Origin: Sulfitobacter sp. SK012
GTDB taxonomy: Bacteria > Pseudomonadota > Alphaproteobacteria > Rhodobacterales > Rhodobacteraceae
Direction: 5' to 3'
NCBI RefSeq assembly: GCF_003352085.1
Contig: NZ_CP025804.1
Coordinates: 2,356,001 to 2,420,000, forward strand
DNA: 64,000 nucleotides
Made by a program: the position numbers and the translations under genes. Shown here piece after piece: positions 28,308-38,255 of this stretch (its first letter is position 1; each line of letters starts with the position of its first letter). The notes below the pieces were generated by a model. The model was not told where the DNA came from and did no database searches. It was given only the letters and a program-made list of their open reading frames with translations.

Positions 28308-29468
28308 TTATGATCGCGTCAAGTGTGCCGCAAAGAACCCATCGCCATTTTCATCAATGGTATAACGGCGTTGGTAGGTGCAAACCCATTCCGGATGCCG
28401 CGCCAAAAATGCATCGATCCGGGCCTCGTTCTCCACTTGAAAGACTGAGCACGTCACGTAAGCGAGGATGCCATCAGCGCTCACAAGTGCGGACGCAGCC
28501 TCAAGAATAGTGTCCTGAATACCTTGTATCTCGGTCAAGCGCGCAGGCGTTAGCGTCCATTTCGCTTCGGCAGCACGGCGCCATGATCCGCTGCCTGAAC
28601 AAGGTGCATCACACAGCACCAGATCAAAAGGGGCGTGATCTGCAAGGGACTGCGTAGCCAGTTGCGTGATGTTCGCGCCTGCCCTTTCCGCACGCGTATC
28701 CAAATCCGACATCCGGCGCGGATCGATATCATGCGCAAAAACGGTACGATTTGGTGCCATTGCCAAAGCCAGCGATTTGCCGCCACCTCCTGCGCAATAA
28801 TCCAGCACGCGGGCACCTGGGGGCAGTTCGGCCACAACTGATTGGCTCGCGGCGTCTTGTAATTCAACCTCTCCAGCAAGGTATGCGCGGCTGGCGCGCA
28901 GGCGGCGTGGGCCGCCCGTGATACTAAGAGCATGTGGCGCGGTTGGGTTGGGAACCGTTTCTACACCGTCTTCGATCAACGAGAGCTGTGCCGCAGAAGA
29001 ATCTGTTTTCGCTGTATTTATCCGCAAACAAATGGGGGCACGATGCTGAAGTGCCAGCGCCGTATCTCTGGCCTGTGGACCAAGAGAGGCTTCGAAATCT
29101 GGGATCAACCAATCCTGCAAGTCCCACGCAACGTCGGGCGCTGCAGTCTCAGGAAGATACGCGCGTTCATAATCAGCCAAAGGCGCAGGTGCGTGGGCAA
29201 TCCCGGTGAAGAACTCATCTGGGTCAACATTTTGGGTACGCAGCAACCCCAACATCAAGCCACGCCCGGTTTCCGCTCCGCCAAAATGGGCCACAGAGCG
29301 ACGTTGCCTCAGAACATCAAATACGTGGTCCCGCACCGCGGCACGGTCTTTTGATCCCGCAAACCGGCTGTTGCGAGACCACCGAGTCAAGGCTTGTTCA
29401 GCGGCCAGTCCGTCGTTCATCTGGTCAAGGATTTCAATGGCGGCGGAAATTCTGGCTGCCGGTGTCAT
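28308..29468 (-). CDS. rsmB: RsmB-type 16S rRNA (cytosine-5) methyltransferase
   Basis: This 386-residue methyltransferase has an N-terminal NusB-like helical domain and a SAM-binding domain with VLDYCAGGGGKSLALA (motif I), DIDPRRMSDL, the PCSG motif in CDAPCSGSGSWRR and the catalytic Cys in VTCSVFQVENEARIDAF. These two cysteines are the hallmark of RNA m5C enzymes. The N-terminal domain and length favour RsmB, modifying 16S rRNA C967, though other m5C methyltransferases share the motifs. It lies between guaB and cckA on the same strand, separated by 50 and 93 bp. Confidence 0.88.
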   Translation of the reverse strand: MTPAARISAAIEILDQMNDGLAAEQALTRWSRNSRFAGSKDRAAVRDHVFDVLRQRRSVAHFGGAETGRGLMLGLLRTQNVDPDEFFTGIAHAPAPLADYERAYLPETAAPDVAWDLQDWLIPDFEASLGPQARDTALALQHRAPICLRINTAKTDSSAAQLSLIEDGVETVPNPTAPHALSITGGPRRLRASRAYLAGEVELQDAASQSVVAELPPGARVLDYCAGGGGKSLALAMAPNRTVFAHDIDPRRMSDLDTRAERAGANITQLATQSLADHAPFDLVLCDAPCSGSGSWRRAAEAKWTLTPARLTEIQGIQDTILEAASALVSADGILAYVTCSVFQVENEARIDAFLARHPEWVCTYQRRYTIDENGDGFFAAHLTRS

Positions 29469-29518
29469 AGTGCAAATTCCACTTCAATATTTATCCGTAA
29501 GACGCTGATTTTAAAAAC

Positions 29519-31021
<1,503 letters not shown>

Positions 31022-31219
31022 TCATGGAAAGGTGAGAAAGAAAAGAGGGAATGAGGCCAAATCAAAGGTCGCGCTCAGGTGCAGCCGTGGTTCAGCATGG
31101 ACCTCAACGAAAACGCGGACGCTCTAAATGACGCAAGCGATGTGTTTATTGACGCTTGTCGGCTTTTCCCTGCGGGCCTTATCGCTATGGTGCCTTTGAA
31201 TTGAGAGGGAATGTCCTGA

Positions 31220-33256
31220 ATGAGTAACGATCCGCTGGTCATCTTCACGCCGTCTGGCAAACGGGGTCATTTCCCCACTGGCACGCCAATCCTAACAGCT
31301 GCGCGGCAATTGGGTGTGGACCTCGATTCCGTATGTGGCGGTCGGGGGATTTGCTCGAAGTGCCAGATTTCACCAGGATTTGGTGAGTTTTCCAAGCATG
31401 GGGTCACGGTTGCCAGCGATGCCCTGTCTGAATGGAACAGCGTCGAGCAGCGCTATAAAGACAAGCGGGGGCTGATTGATGGTCGCCGCCTTGGATGCCA
31501 AGCAACGGTGCAGCGCGATGTAGTCATTGACGTGCCGCCCGAAAGCCAGGTGCATAAACAAGTCGTGCGCAAACGTGCCGAAGCACGCGACATTATTTTG
31601 AACCCATCGACCAAACTTTATTACGTCGAGGTGGTCGAGCCGGACATGCATGACCCGTCGGGCGATTTGGAACGGCTACGGGCTGCCCTTCTCGAGCAGT
31701 GGGAACTTGATGACGTCGTCGCCGATTTGCACATACTGCAGACAATGCAGCCGGTCCTGCGCAAGGGCGGCTGGAAGGTGACGGTTGCTGTGCACTTGGG
31801 CGACCACGAAAATTCGCCGCGGATCATGCACATCTGGCCCGGTTTCTATGACGGGACCATTTATGGGCTCGCCGTTGATCTCGGCTCTACCACGATTGCG
31901 GCGCATCTGTGCGATCTGCAAACGGGCGAAGTGATTGCGTCTTCGGGGGTGATGAACCCGCAGATCCGCTTTGGCGAGGACCTCATGAGCCGGGTGAGTT
32001 ATTCGATGATGAACGCCCGTGGCGCCGAAGAGATGACAGTTGCGGTACGCGAAGGGATGAATGCTCTGTTCACCCAGATCGCGACCGAAGGCCAAATCGA
32101 CAAGAACCTGATCGTCGATACGGTGTTTGTCTGCAATCCGGTCATGCACCATCTGTTTCTTGGGATTGATCCGTTTGAGCTGGGTCAGGCCCCTTTTGCG
32201 CTGACAACGTCGAATGCGCTGCGCCTGCGGGCTGATGATCTGGATTTGAACATCCACCCTTCTGCACGGGTCTACATTTTGCCGTGCATTGCAGGGCACG
32301 TCGGCGCAGATGCTGCAGCTGTTGCCTTGGCTGAAGCGCCAGATAAATCGGACGATCTCGTTTTGGTTGTCGATGTGGGAACCAACGCTGAGATATTGCT
32401 GGGTAACCGCGAAAAAGTGCTGGCGTGCTCTTCGCCCACTGGCCCGGCTTTTGAAGGCGCGCAGATCTCCTCCGGGCAGCGCGCTGCCCCCGGTGCGATT
32501 GAGCGGGTTGAGATTGATGCCGTCACCAAAATCGCGCGCTTTAAGGTGATTGGCTGCGATCTGTGGTCCAACGAAGACGGGTTTGACGACGCCATTGCAA
32601 CAACGGGCGTCACGGGCATTTGCGGCTCTGGGATCATCGAGATGGTCGCCGAAATGCGCATTCATGGCATCGTCGACGCGCCGGGATTGATCGGAACCGC
32701 GGAACAAACCGGATCGGCAGCAGTTTTTGCCGATGGGCGTACCAACTCCTACCGGGTCTATGATGGCACCGCGTCGGGGGGGCCGGACATCACGGTAACC
32801 AACCGCGACATTCGCGAAATTCAGATGGCAAAGGCGGCCCTGTATTCTGGGGCGCGATTGCTGATGGATAAATTTGGTGTGGATAATGTCGACCGCGTCG
32901 TGCTGGCCGGTGCCTTTGGAGCCCATATCAGCCCTAAACACGCCATGGTCATTGGGATGATCCCTGATGCGCCGTTGGACAAGGTTACTTCAGCGGGCAA
33001 TGCGGCGGGAACTGGCGCGCGGATTGCATTGCTGAACACTGAGTCTCGCGCCGAAATCGAGCAAACCGTGCGTGAAATTCACAAGATTGAGACCGCAATT
33101 GAGCCACGCTTTCAGGAGCATTTTGTGAATGCCTCTGCCATGCCAAATGCGGTGGAGCCGTTTCCGATCCTGCGTGCGTTAGTTGATTTGCCAACCGCTA
33201 CGTTCAATACTGGCGGTGGCGACAAAGGTGGCGGACGTCGGAGGAGGCGCAGTTGA
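31220..33256 (+). CDS. Ferredoxin-ASKHA protein, RACE/RamA-like corrinoid activation factor (DUF4445)
   Basis: This 678-residue protein fuses an N-terminal [2Fe-2S] ferredoxin domain to an ASKHA-fold ATPase. The cluster ligands are Cys39, Cys45, Cys48 (VCGGRGICSKC) and Cys93. The ATPase nucleotide motifs are AVDLGSTTIAAHLCD and VVDVGTNAEILLG, with the DUF4445 tail (NRDIREIQMAKAALYSGARLL; LAGAFGAHI). Relatives reduce inactive Co(II) corrinoid proteins to Co(I) using ATP. The tail is unusual in ending with a Gly/Arg-rich run (GGGDKGGGRRRRR). No corrinoid protein or corrinoid methyltransferase is in the window, so its client is elsewhere. Confidence 0.85.
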   Translation: MSNDPLVIFTPSGKRGHFPTGTPILTAARQLGVDLDSVCGGRGICSKCQISPGFGEFSKHGVTVASDALSEWNSVEQRYKDKRGLIDGRRLGCQATVQRDVVIDVPPESQVHKQVVRKRAEARDIILNPSTKLYYVEVVEPDMHDPSGDLERLRAALLEQWELDDVVADLHILQTMQPVLRKGGWKVTVAVHLGDHENSPRIMHIWPGFYDGTIYGLAVDLGSTTIAAHLCDLQTGEVIASSGVMNPQIRFGEDLMSRVSYSMMNARGAEEMTVAVREGMNALFTQIATEGQIDKNLIVDTVFVCNPVMHHLFLGIDPFELGQAPFALTTSNALRLRADDLDLNIHPSARVYILPCIAGHVGADAAAVALAEAPDKSDDLVLVVDVGTNAEILLGNREKVLACSSPTGPAFEGAQISSGQRAAPGAIERVEIDAVTKIARFKVIGCDLWSNEDGFDDAIATTGVTGICGSGIIEMVAEMRIHGIVDAPGLIGTAEQTGSAAVFADGRTNSYRVYDGTASGGPDITVTNRDIREIQMAKAALYSGARLLMDKFGVDNVDRVVLAGAFGAHISPKHAMVIGMIPDAPLDKVTSAGNAAGTGARIALLNTESRAEIEQTVREIHKIETAIEPRFQEHFVNASAMPNAVEPFPILRALVDLPTATFNTGGGDKGGGRRRRRS

Positions 33257-34086
33257 ACGATAACGCAGATCAGGCGGAGTTTTGGGGCGATGTGGCTGGG
33301 CGCGAATGGGTGCAGCATGCAGATGTGATGGACACCTTACTTGCCCCTGTGTTGGATGCCGTGTTGACCCGCGCGGACCTAGAAGAGGGCCATCAGGTCC
33401 TGGATATCGGCTGTGGCACTGGGATCAGCGCCCTTGCGGCCGCTGATCTGGTAGGCAAAACGGGACATGTATTGGGCGCTGATATTTCACCCAGAATGTT
33501 GGAATTGGCACGAACTCGAGCCGCAGGGAAATCGCAGATCGATTTCATTGCCGCAGATGTGTCAACCCACAACTTTAACGCCGGACAGTTCGACCGCGTG
33601 ATTTCGCGGTTCGGCGTGATGTTTTTTGACGATTCCTCAGCAGCGTTTTCCAACGTTGCAAAGGCGATGAAACCCGGCGCACAGCTTTCTATGGGATGCT
33701 GGGGGCAAATCTGGGGTAATCCATATTTCACCATGCCCGCAGGAATTGCAAAAGACGTGCTCGGACCGGTGCCCAAGACAGACCCCGACGCCCCCGGCCC
33801 CTTTGCGTTTCGCGATCCAGAGCGGGTTGAGAGCATCTTGCACGCAGCCAGTCTGACGAATATCCGAACGGATACTCAGTCGCTGCATTTGCCGATGCCG
33901 GGAGATGCGCAGACCATGGCGCACCTGTATTGCTCGATTGGCCCTGCGGAACGGGCGTTAGTGCATCACGGAGCGGATGCGGCTGCCCGCGCAGAATTGG
34001 AAAAGGCCCTGACAGAGGCGTTACTGCCCTTTGAGGCAAGTGGATTTCCGGCTGAGATTCACTTTTACACGGCAGACGCGCGTTAG
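33253..34086 (+). CDS. Class I SAM-dependent methyltransferase (TTG start)
   Basis: This 277-residue methyltransferase has motif I VLDIGCGTGISALA, acidic motif II LGADISPRMLEL and FIAADVS, and a motif IV-like FDRVISRFGVMFFDD. The frame opens with TTG at 33253, overlapping the previous stop (TTGA), and GGAGGAGGCGCAG sits just ahead as a strong ribosome site. It resembles UbiE/COQ5-type enzymes but the substrate cannot be fixed. Overlap with the RACE-like gene indicates an operon. Confidence 0.85.
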   Translation: MNDNADQAEFWGDVAGREWVQHADVMDTLLAPVLDAVLTRADLEEGHQVLDIGCGTGISALAAADLVGKTGHVLGADISPRMLELARTRAAGKSQIDFIAADVSTHNFNAGQFDRVISRFGVMFFDDSSAAFSNVAKAMKPGAQLSMGCWGQIWGNPYFTMPAGIAKDVLGPVPKTDPDAPGPFAFRDPERVESILHAASLTNIRTDTQSLHLPMPGDAQTMAHLYCSIGPAERALVHHGADAAARAELEKALTEALLPFEASGFPAEIHFYTADAR

Positions 34087-34454
34087 CCGGCCTCTTTGGC
34101 GATCCACCACACGGTGCCAAAGCTGTCACGCAAGCCGCCGCGCAGGTCATCTTCGGTTTGACCGTCGAGGGGTTGTACCACCGTGGCACCAGCCTCAATA
34201 GCGCGGCTAAAACAGGCTTTGGGGTCCGAGACATACACATGCAAATGGGTTTGAGGGCCGTCTGGCATTTCACCGACCATCAAAACGGTGTCATCGATGC
34301 GCGCTTCTGCATGCATGATGCCGCCGTCAGGCCGGTGAATGATCCGCAATAGCTTGGCGTTGAAAACAGCTTCGACAAAGTTCAAAACTGCTTCGGCATT
34401 TGGCACGATCAGATAAGGTGCGAGGCTGGTATACCCTTCAGGCTTATAGCGCAT
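34083..34454 (-). CDS. VOC (glyoxalase/bleomycin resistance-like) family protein, PhnB-type
   Basis: This 123-residue protein has the VOC fold of the PhnB group: YLIVPNAEAVLNFVEAVFNAKLLRI, HAEARIDDTVLMVGEMPDG and DPKACFSRAIEAGATVVQPLDGQ. It ends with a RGGLRDSFGTVWWIAKE motif. It converges with the methyltransferase gene and overlaps its last four bases. Substrate and activity are unknown; homologs include 3-demethylubiquinone-like and metal-dependent enzymes. Confidence 0.86.
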   Translation of the reverse strand: MRYKPEGYTSLAPYLIVPNAEAVLNFVEAVFNAKLLRIIHRPDGGIMHAEARIDDTVLMVGEMPDGPQTHLHVYVSDPKACFSRAIEAGATVVQPLDGQTEDDLRGGLRDSFGTVWWIAKEAG

Positions 34455-34522
34455 GTCTCGCTCCTTTTTGCCAAATCGACTTGACGCTGGCCAGCGCCCC
34501 GACTACCCCAGAACCCGAGTGC

Positions 34523-34596
34523 GCGGGTATGGTGAAAAGGTATCACGGCAGCTTCCCAAGCTTTAGTTACGAGTTCGATTCTCGTTACCCGCTCCA
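34523..34596 (+). tRNA. tRNA-Gly (anticodon CCC)
   Basis: The acceptor GCGGGTA pairs fully with TACCCGC and the T arm ACGAG/CTCGT is perfect, with a TTCGATT loop. The anticodon loop TTCCCAA carries CCC and the CCA end is encoded. The anticodon stem GCAGC/GCTTT contains one C-T mismatch and one G-T pair, but I recall the same sequence from related roseobacters, so it is likely functional. Confidence 0.93.
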
Positions 34597-34649
34597 TTTC
34601 ACAAAGACAGATAGGGGATGCAATTTCATGGAATTGCAGGATTAATTCC

Positions 34650-34859
34650 CTAGTCTTTTTTGAGATTACCGTAACCTGATCCATAAATCCAGTTTGAACG
34701 GTTACGGTCTTTGCAGCGAGCAAGTTCCAGAATTGTGCCCTGACCGGATTCGAAACTGGCATGCGCCATCTCCGTGACTTGTCTGTTCGAAAAGGTAATC
34801 AAATGCATTTGGCCGCTTAGGGGCGGATCAGGATGGGCAAAACGATAGACACTGTTCAT
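34650..34859 (-). CDS. Hypothetical protein (69 aa)
   Basis: A 69-residue frame starts MNSVYRFAHPDPPLSGQMHLITFSN, with AAGGAT nine bases before the ATG at 34859. It has no signal peptide or membrane helix, and no recognised domain. Residues are mixed polar with several Arg and Asn (RCKDRNRSNW). The good ribosome site is the main support. It may be a small secreted or stress protein; the function is not readable. Confidence 0.45.
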   Translation of the reverse strand: MNSVYRFAHPDPPLSGQMHLITFSNRQVTEMAHASFESGQGTILELARCKDRNRSNWIYGSGYGNLKKD

Positions 34860-35249
34860 CAAGGGCATATCCTTCAGGGTGCTAGCGACTAACAAGGCGT
34901 ATGCAATTCAATTGGTTAACTATTGCGTTGTGCCGACGCAGCGCAGGCACCCTTCACCCCAATTGAACCTGATCTTGTATCGTGAGCACGACAAGAACGT
35001 TTCTTGTTGATGGTTCACAATTTGGAGTGGTCCTTCCAGAACAAGGTTCAGGCTTAGATATCAAATTCTTGAATCGCATCTACATTTATTTCGCACAGAA
35101 TTGATGATCCTTGCAGTTTCAAAAACGGGTTTTTTCAACGCTACCTTGACCCAATCTCCGATTGTGTGAGAGTTTCTGATAATCATTACGCAAGCAATCC
35201 GTCAGGTTGCAGCTTCGATAAACAGAACTGCAATGAAGGAGATGAAGCC
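34860..35249. other. Intergenic region in front of the DUF3604 cluster
   Basis: The stretch holds the palindrome ACAAGAA-CGT-TTCTTGT (34991-35007) and, just ahead, a related imperfect repeat CTTGT-at-CGTG-ag-CACGACAAG. I see no protein frame of conviction. It likely carries the promoter and control site of the downstream genes. Confidence 0.55.
34991..35007. promoter_or_regulatory. 17-bp palindrome, operator candidate
   Basis: ACAAGAA-CGT-TTCTTGT is a perfect inverted repeat with a three-base spacer, about 240 bp before the DUF3604 gene. The CTTGT/ACAAG unit recurs just upstream (around 34973-34995), suggesting a tandem protein-binding site. No factor is known. Confidence 0.4.
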
Positions 35250-37184
35250 ATGCGGCTATTAAATGTGTTTGCCTGTACCCTCACATGGGCTTCGTTTGCG
35301 AGCGCAGGCGTTTCTGCACAGAATACGCCTTCACTTGACGGCCTGAAAAATCCATTTCAGGAACGGCCATATTCTCCTTATGCTGATCGCAGTTTTCCCA
35401 CGAATGTCTATTTTGGCGATACCCACGTCCACACCGCCCTTTCAGCGGACGCAGGTGGGGGCGGCACGCGTCTTTTGCCGCGCGACGCTTACCGCTTTGC
35501 ACGAGGCGAGCAAGTCACATCCAATACCGGCCAGCCAGTGCGCCTGTCTCGGCCGTTTGATTTCTACATGATCACTGATCATTCAGACGGCATGGGAGCG
35601 ATTACTGACATTATCGGCGGCGCGCCTAACATTCTGGCCGACCCTCAGGGAAGAAAGTTCAATGAAGCTTTCAACAAGGGCGGAGATGAAGCACTCAAAG
35701 CGGCGCAAGAGCTGGTTGGCCTCTTTGGTCAAGGCACCCTATCGCCGGCGTTGAATTACCAACCGGGCAACCCCGCCTACAAACGCGTCTGGGATGATAT
35801 CGTCGCTGCTGCGGAAGAGTTTAACGATCCCGGTAAATTCACGACATTCATTGCATACGAATGGACGTCGTTGGTGAGGGGCAACAACTTGCACCGCAAC
35901 GTGATCTATCGCGACGGGCCAGAACGGGCCGGCCAAATTGTTCCCTATACAACCACACCGCCTATTGGTTCACCAAATCCGCGAGATCTTTGGACGTGGC
36001 TGCAGAATTATGAAGACGTAACCGGGGGTGACGTGTTGGCCATTCCACACAATGGAAATGTGTCCAACGGGATGATGTTTGCCCTGCAGGACGATTTTGC
36101 AGACGGTGCACCTTTTGATGCAGCTTATGCGGAGGCCCGAGAAAAGTGGGAACGTCTTTACGAATCCAACCAAATGAAGGGCGATGGCGAAGCGCATCCT
36201 TTGTTGTCCCCAGAGGATGAATTCGCGGATTTCGAAACGTGGGACTATGGTAACCTCGACGCAAGCGAGAGAAAGACCGTTGACATGCTGCCGGGCGAAT
36301 ACGTGCGTTCCGGACTGCAACGCGGTTTGATGCTGCAAGAAGCGCTGGGGACTAACCCGTTCAAATTCGGGCTGGTGGGCGCTGCAGATACGCATACCGG
36401 TCTTTCGACGCCCGATAACGACAATTTCTTCAACAAATTTACCGCCTATGAGCCCAGCCCGGAGCGCGCAACGCACATCAGCAGAAAATTCGCGGATGGA
36501 ACGGTCGCTTTGAACACCTATCAGTACATCACATCCGGTCTGACAGCTGTTTGGTCGACTGAAAACACACGCGGTGCACTCTTTGATGCGATGGAGCGGC
36601 GCGAAGTTTATGCAACGACGGGCGCCAGAATGCGCGTGCGCCTGTTCGGCGGTTGGGAATTTGATACAGCAGATTCGCATCGCCGCGATCTGGCCCTGGT
36701 TGGGTATTCAAAGGGCGTGCCAATGGGCGCTGACTTGATGCCAGACACCGGCAATGTCGGATCCCCGAGTTTTTTGATGTATGCGTTGCGTGATCCGATG
36801 GGGGCAAACCTTGACCGGGTTCAAATTGTTAAGGGCTGGGTCAATAATGATGGAACACCGGGTGAACGGGTCTATGACGTGGCGTGGTCTGATGGGCGAA
36901 CGCCCGGTGCGGATGGCAAATTGCCCCATGTCGGCGATACCGTGGACCTATCGGTTCCGGCTTGGACGAACACCATAGGCGCGTCCGAACTTGGAGGCGT
37001 TTGGACTGATCCTGATTTCAATCCTGATCACCGGGCGTTCTATTATGCCCGTGTGATTGAAATTCCGACACCGCGTTGGACGGCGTATGACCGGGTCAAA
37101 TACAACTTGGACCTGCCGGACACTATCCCCCTCAAAGGTCAAGAACGGGCCTATACTTCGCCAATCTGGTACACACCTGAATGA
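35250..37184 (+). CDS. DUF3604 exported protein (first copy)
   Basis: This 644-residue protein starts with a signal peptide (MRLLNVFACTLTWASFASAGVSAQ). The DUF3604 body starts YFGDTHVHTALSADA, with His residues resembling a PHP-type metal site, then DFYMITDHSDGMG, LAIPHNGNVSNG and GLVGAADTHTG. The end is AFYYARVIEIPTPRW and SPIWYTPE. The ATG has GAAGGAGATGAAGCC ahead. A longer start at 35166 is rejected. It looks like a periplasmic metal-binding hydrolase. A paralog lies 1.07 kb downstream and both flank an outer-membrane protein. The substrate is unknown. Confidence 0.85.
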   Translation: MRLLNVFACTLTWASFASAGVSAQNTPSLDGLKNPFQERPYSPYADRSFPTNVYFGDTHVHTALSADAGGGGTRLLPRDAYRFARGEQVTSNTGQPVRLSRPFDFYMITDHSDGMGAITDIIGGAPNILADPQGRKFNEAFNKGGDEALKAAQELVGLFGQGTLSPALNYQPGNPAYKRVWDDIVAAAEEFNDPGKFTTFIAYEWTSLVRGNNLHRNVIYRDGPERAGQIVPYTTTPPIGSPNPRDLWTWLQNYEDVTGGDVLAIPHNGNVSNGMMFALQDDFADGAPFDAAYAEAREKWERLYESNQMKGDGEAHPLLSPEDEFADFETWDYGNLDASERKTVDMLPGEYVRSGLQRGLMLQEALGTNPFKFGLVGAADTHTGLSTPDNDNFFNKFTAYEPSPERATHISRKFADGTVALNTYQYITSGLTAVWSTENTRGALFDAMERREVYATTGARMRVRLFGGWEFDTADSHRRDLALVGYSKGVPMGADLMPDTGNVGSPSFLMYALRDPMGANLDRVQIVKGWVNNDGTPGERVYDVAWSDGRTPGADGKLPHVGDTVDLSVPAWTNTIGASELGGVWTDPDFNPDHRAFYYARVIEIPTPRWTAYDRVKYNLDLPDTIPLKGQERAYTSPIWYTPE

Positions 37185-37245
37185 CTGGCGCAGTCGGGTA
37201 ATATTCGTATTATTATTATTTATTAGATTCAGTAGGCGGCTTAAG

Positions 37246-38235
37246 ATGCAACAATCGACAAACTACAAATTGGGCGCATTCTGTATGGCAGCATGCCTTT
37301 CAATCTCAGCTCCTCAGGCGCACGCCTTAGAGGGTGGTACGTCGGCCTATCTGCTTGGCTCGCGTGATAGCTTTGCCGGGATTGTGCCGGGAGCTGGGAC
37401 CTATGTGGGTATGGATTTTATTACCTTTTCGGGCAGTATTGCTGGGTTGTCCCTCGGTGGTTTGCCAATTGCTGCAGACACGGACGTCGATGTGAACCTC
37501 ATCAAACTGAGTTTCACCCATGTTTTTGGATCCACCCTCTGGGGTGGTACGCCAGCGCTTAACCTCAATATTCCGATTTTGGACGCCGACATTGGCTTTC
37601 AGGCCATCTCAGGTCCTTTGGCAGGCGATGATATTTCCGATGAAACAAGCGGGATCGGCGACATCACGATAACACCGATGGTGGGGTGGCACAGTGGCAT
37701 GCTGCACTACAGCGCCGGGCTGTCTATTTTTGTCCCAACCGGAAGCTACAGCACGGCGTCTGTCGACATACCAGGGCGGAGTATTGATGCGCTCAGCAAC
37801 GGCAAAAACATCTGGAGCATACAGCCCGTTCTATCGATGACCCATTTCAATCCAAAAACTGGGCGAGAATTCTCGGGGGCGACTTCTTTCCTGTTCAGTG
37901 AAAATAATGAAGCGACCGACTACCAGACAGCACCGGCTTTTACCCTCGAAGCCACAGCGATGCAGCATTTGCCATCAGGGTGGGCCTTTGGCGGCTCGGG
38001 ATATTGGTATGAGCAGTTGAAAGACGACAGTGGCACCGGTGCCGACAATACCCGCGCAGCATTGGGTGTCGACAGCCTGCGTTCACGTGCATTTGGGCTG
38101 GGCCCAATCATCACATACAGTGATGAAATGTTTGGCCGCCCAGTTTCCTTCAAGCTAAAATACTACAAAGAGTTTGGCGTAAAACGCCGTTTTGAGAGCG
38201 ACGTCTTGTGGTTCAACGCCACAATGACATTTTAA
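37246..38235 (+). CDS. MetA-type (phenol degradation pathway) outer-membrane beta-barrel protein
   Basis: This 329-residue protein has a signal peptide (YKLGAFCMAACLSISAPQAHA) and then repeated amphipathic strands with Gly/aromatic ends (GIGDITITPMVGWHSG, FGLGPIITYSDEMFG). It ends KRRFESDVLWFNATMTF, the aromatic C-terminus typical of beta-barrels. It resembles the COG4313-type MetA/SphA family associated with hydrophobic compound uptake. I start it at 37246, after AGGCGGCTTAAG. It sits between two DUF3604 genes with gaps of 61 and 20 bp, so all three form an operon. The cargo is inferred only. Confidence 0.8.
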   Translation: MQQSTNYKLGAFCMAACLSISAPQAHALEGGTSAYLLGSRDSFAGIVPGAGTYVGMDFITFSGSIAGLSLGGLPIAADTDVDVNLIKLSFTHVFGSTLWGGTPALNLNIPILDADIGFQAISGPLAGDDISDETSGIGDITITPMVGWHSGMLHYSAGLSIFVPTGSYSTASVDIPGRSIDALSNGKNIWSIQPVLSMTHFNPKTGREFSGATSFLFSENNEATDYQTAPAFTLEATAMQHLPSGWAFGGSGYWYEQLKDDSGTGADNTRAALGVDSLRSRAFGLGPIITYSDEMFGRPVSFKLKYYKEFGVKRRFESDVLWFNATMTF

Positions 38236-38255
38236 CCTGACCGACGGGGATAACG

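Noticed and set aside
31676-32941. Minus-strand frame of 421 codons
   Set aside because: It is antisense to the RACE-like gene, with no recognisable domain.
37057-37245. Extended N-terminus of the MetA-type gene
   Set aside because: It runs inside the end of the DUF3604 gene. The ATG at 37246 with its signal peptide is the credible start.
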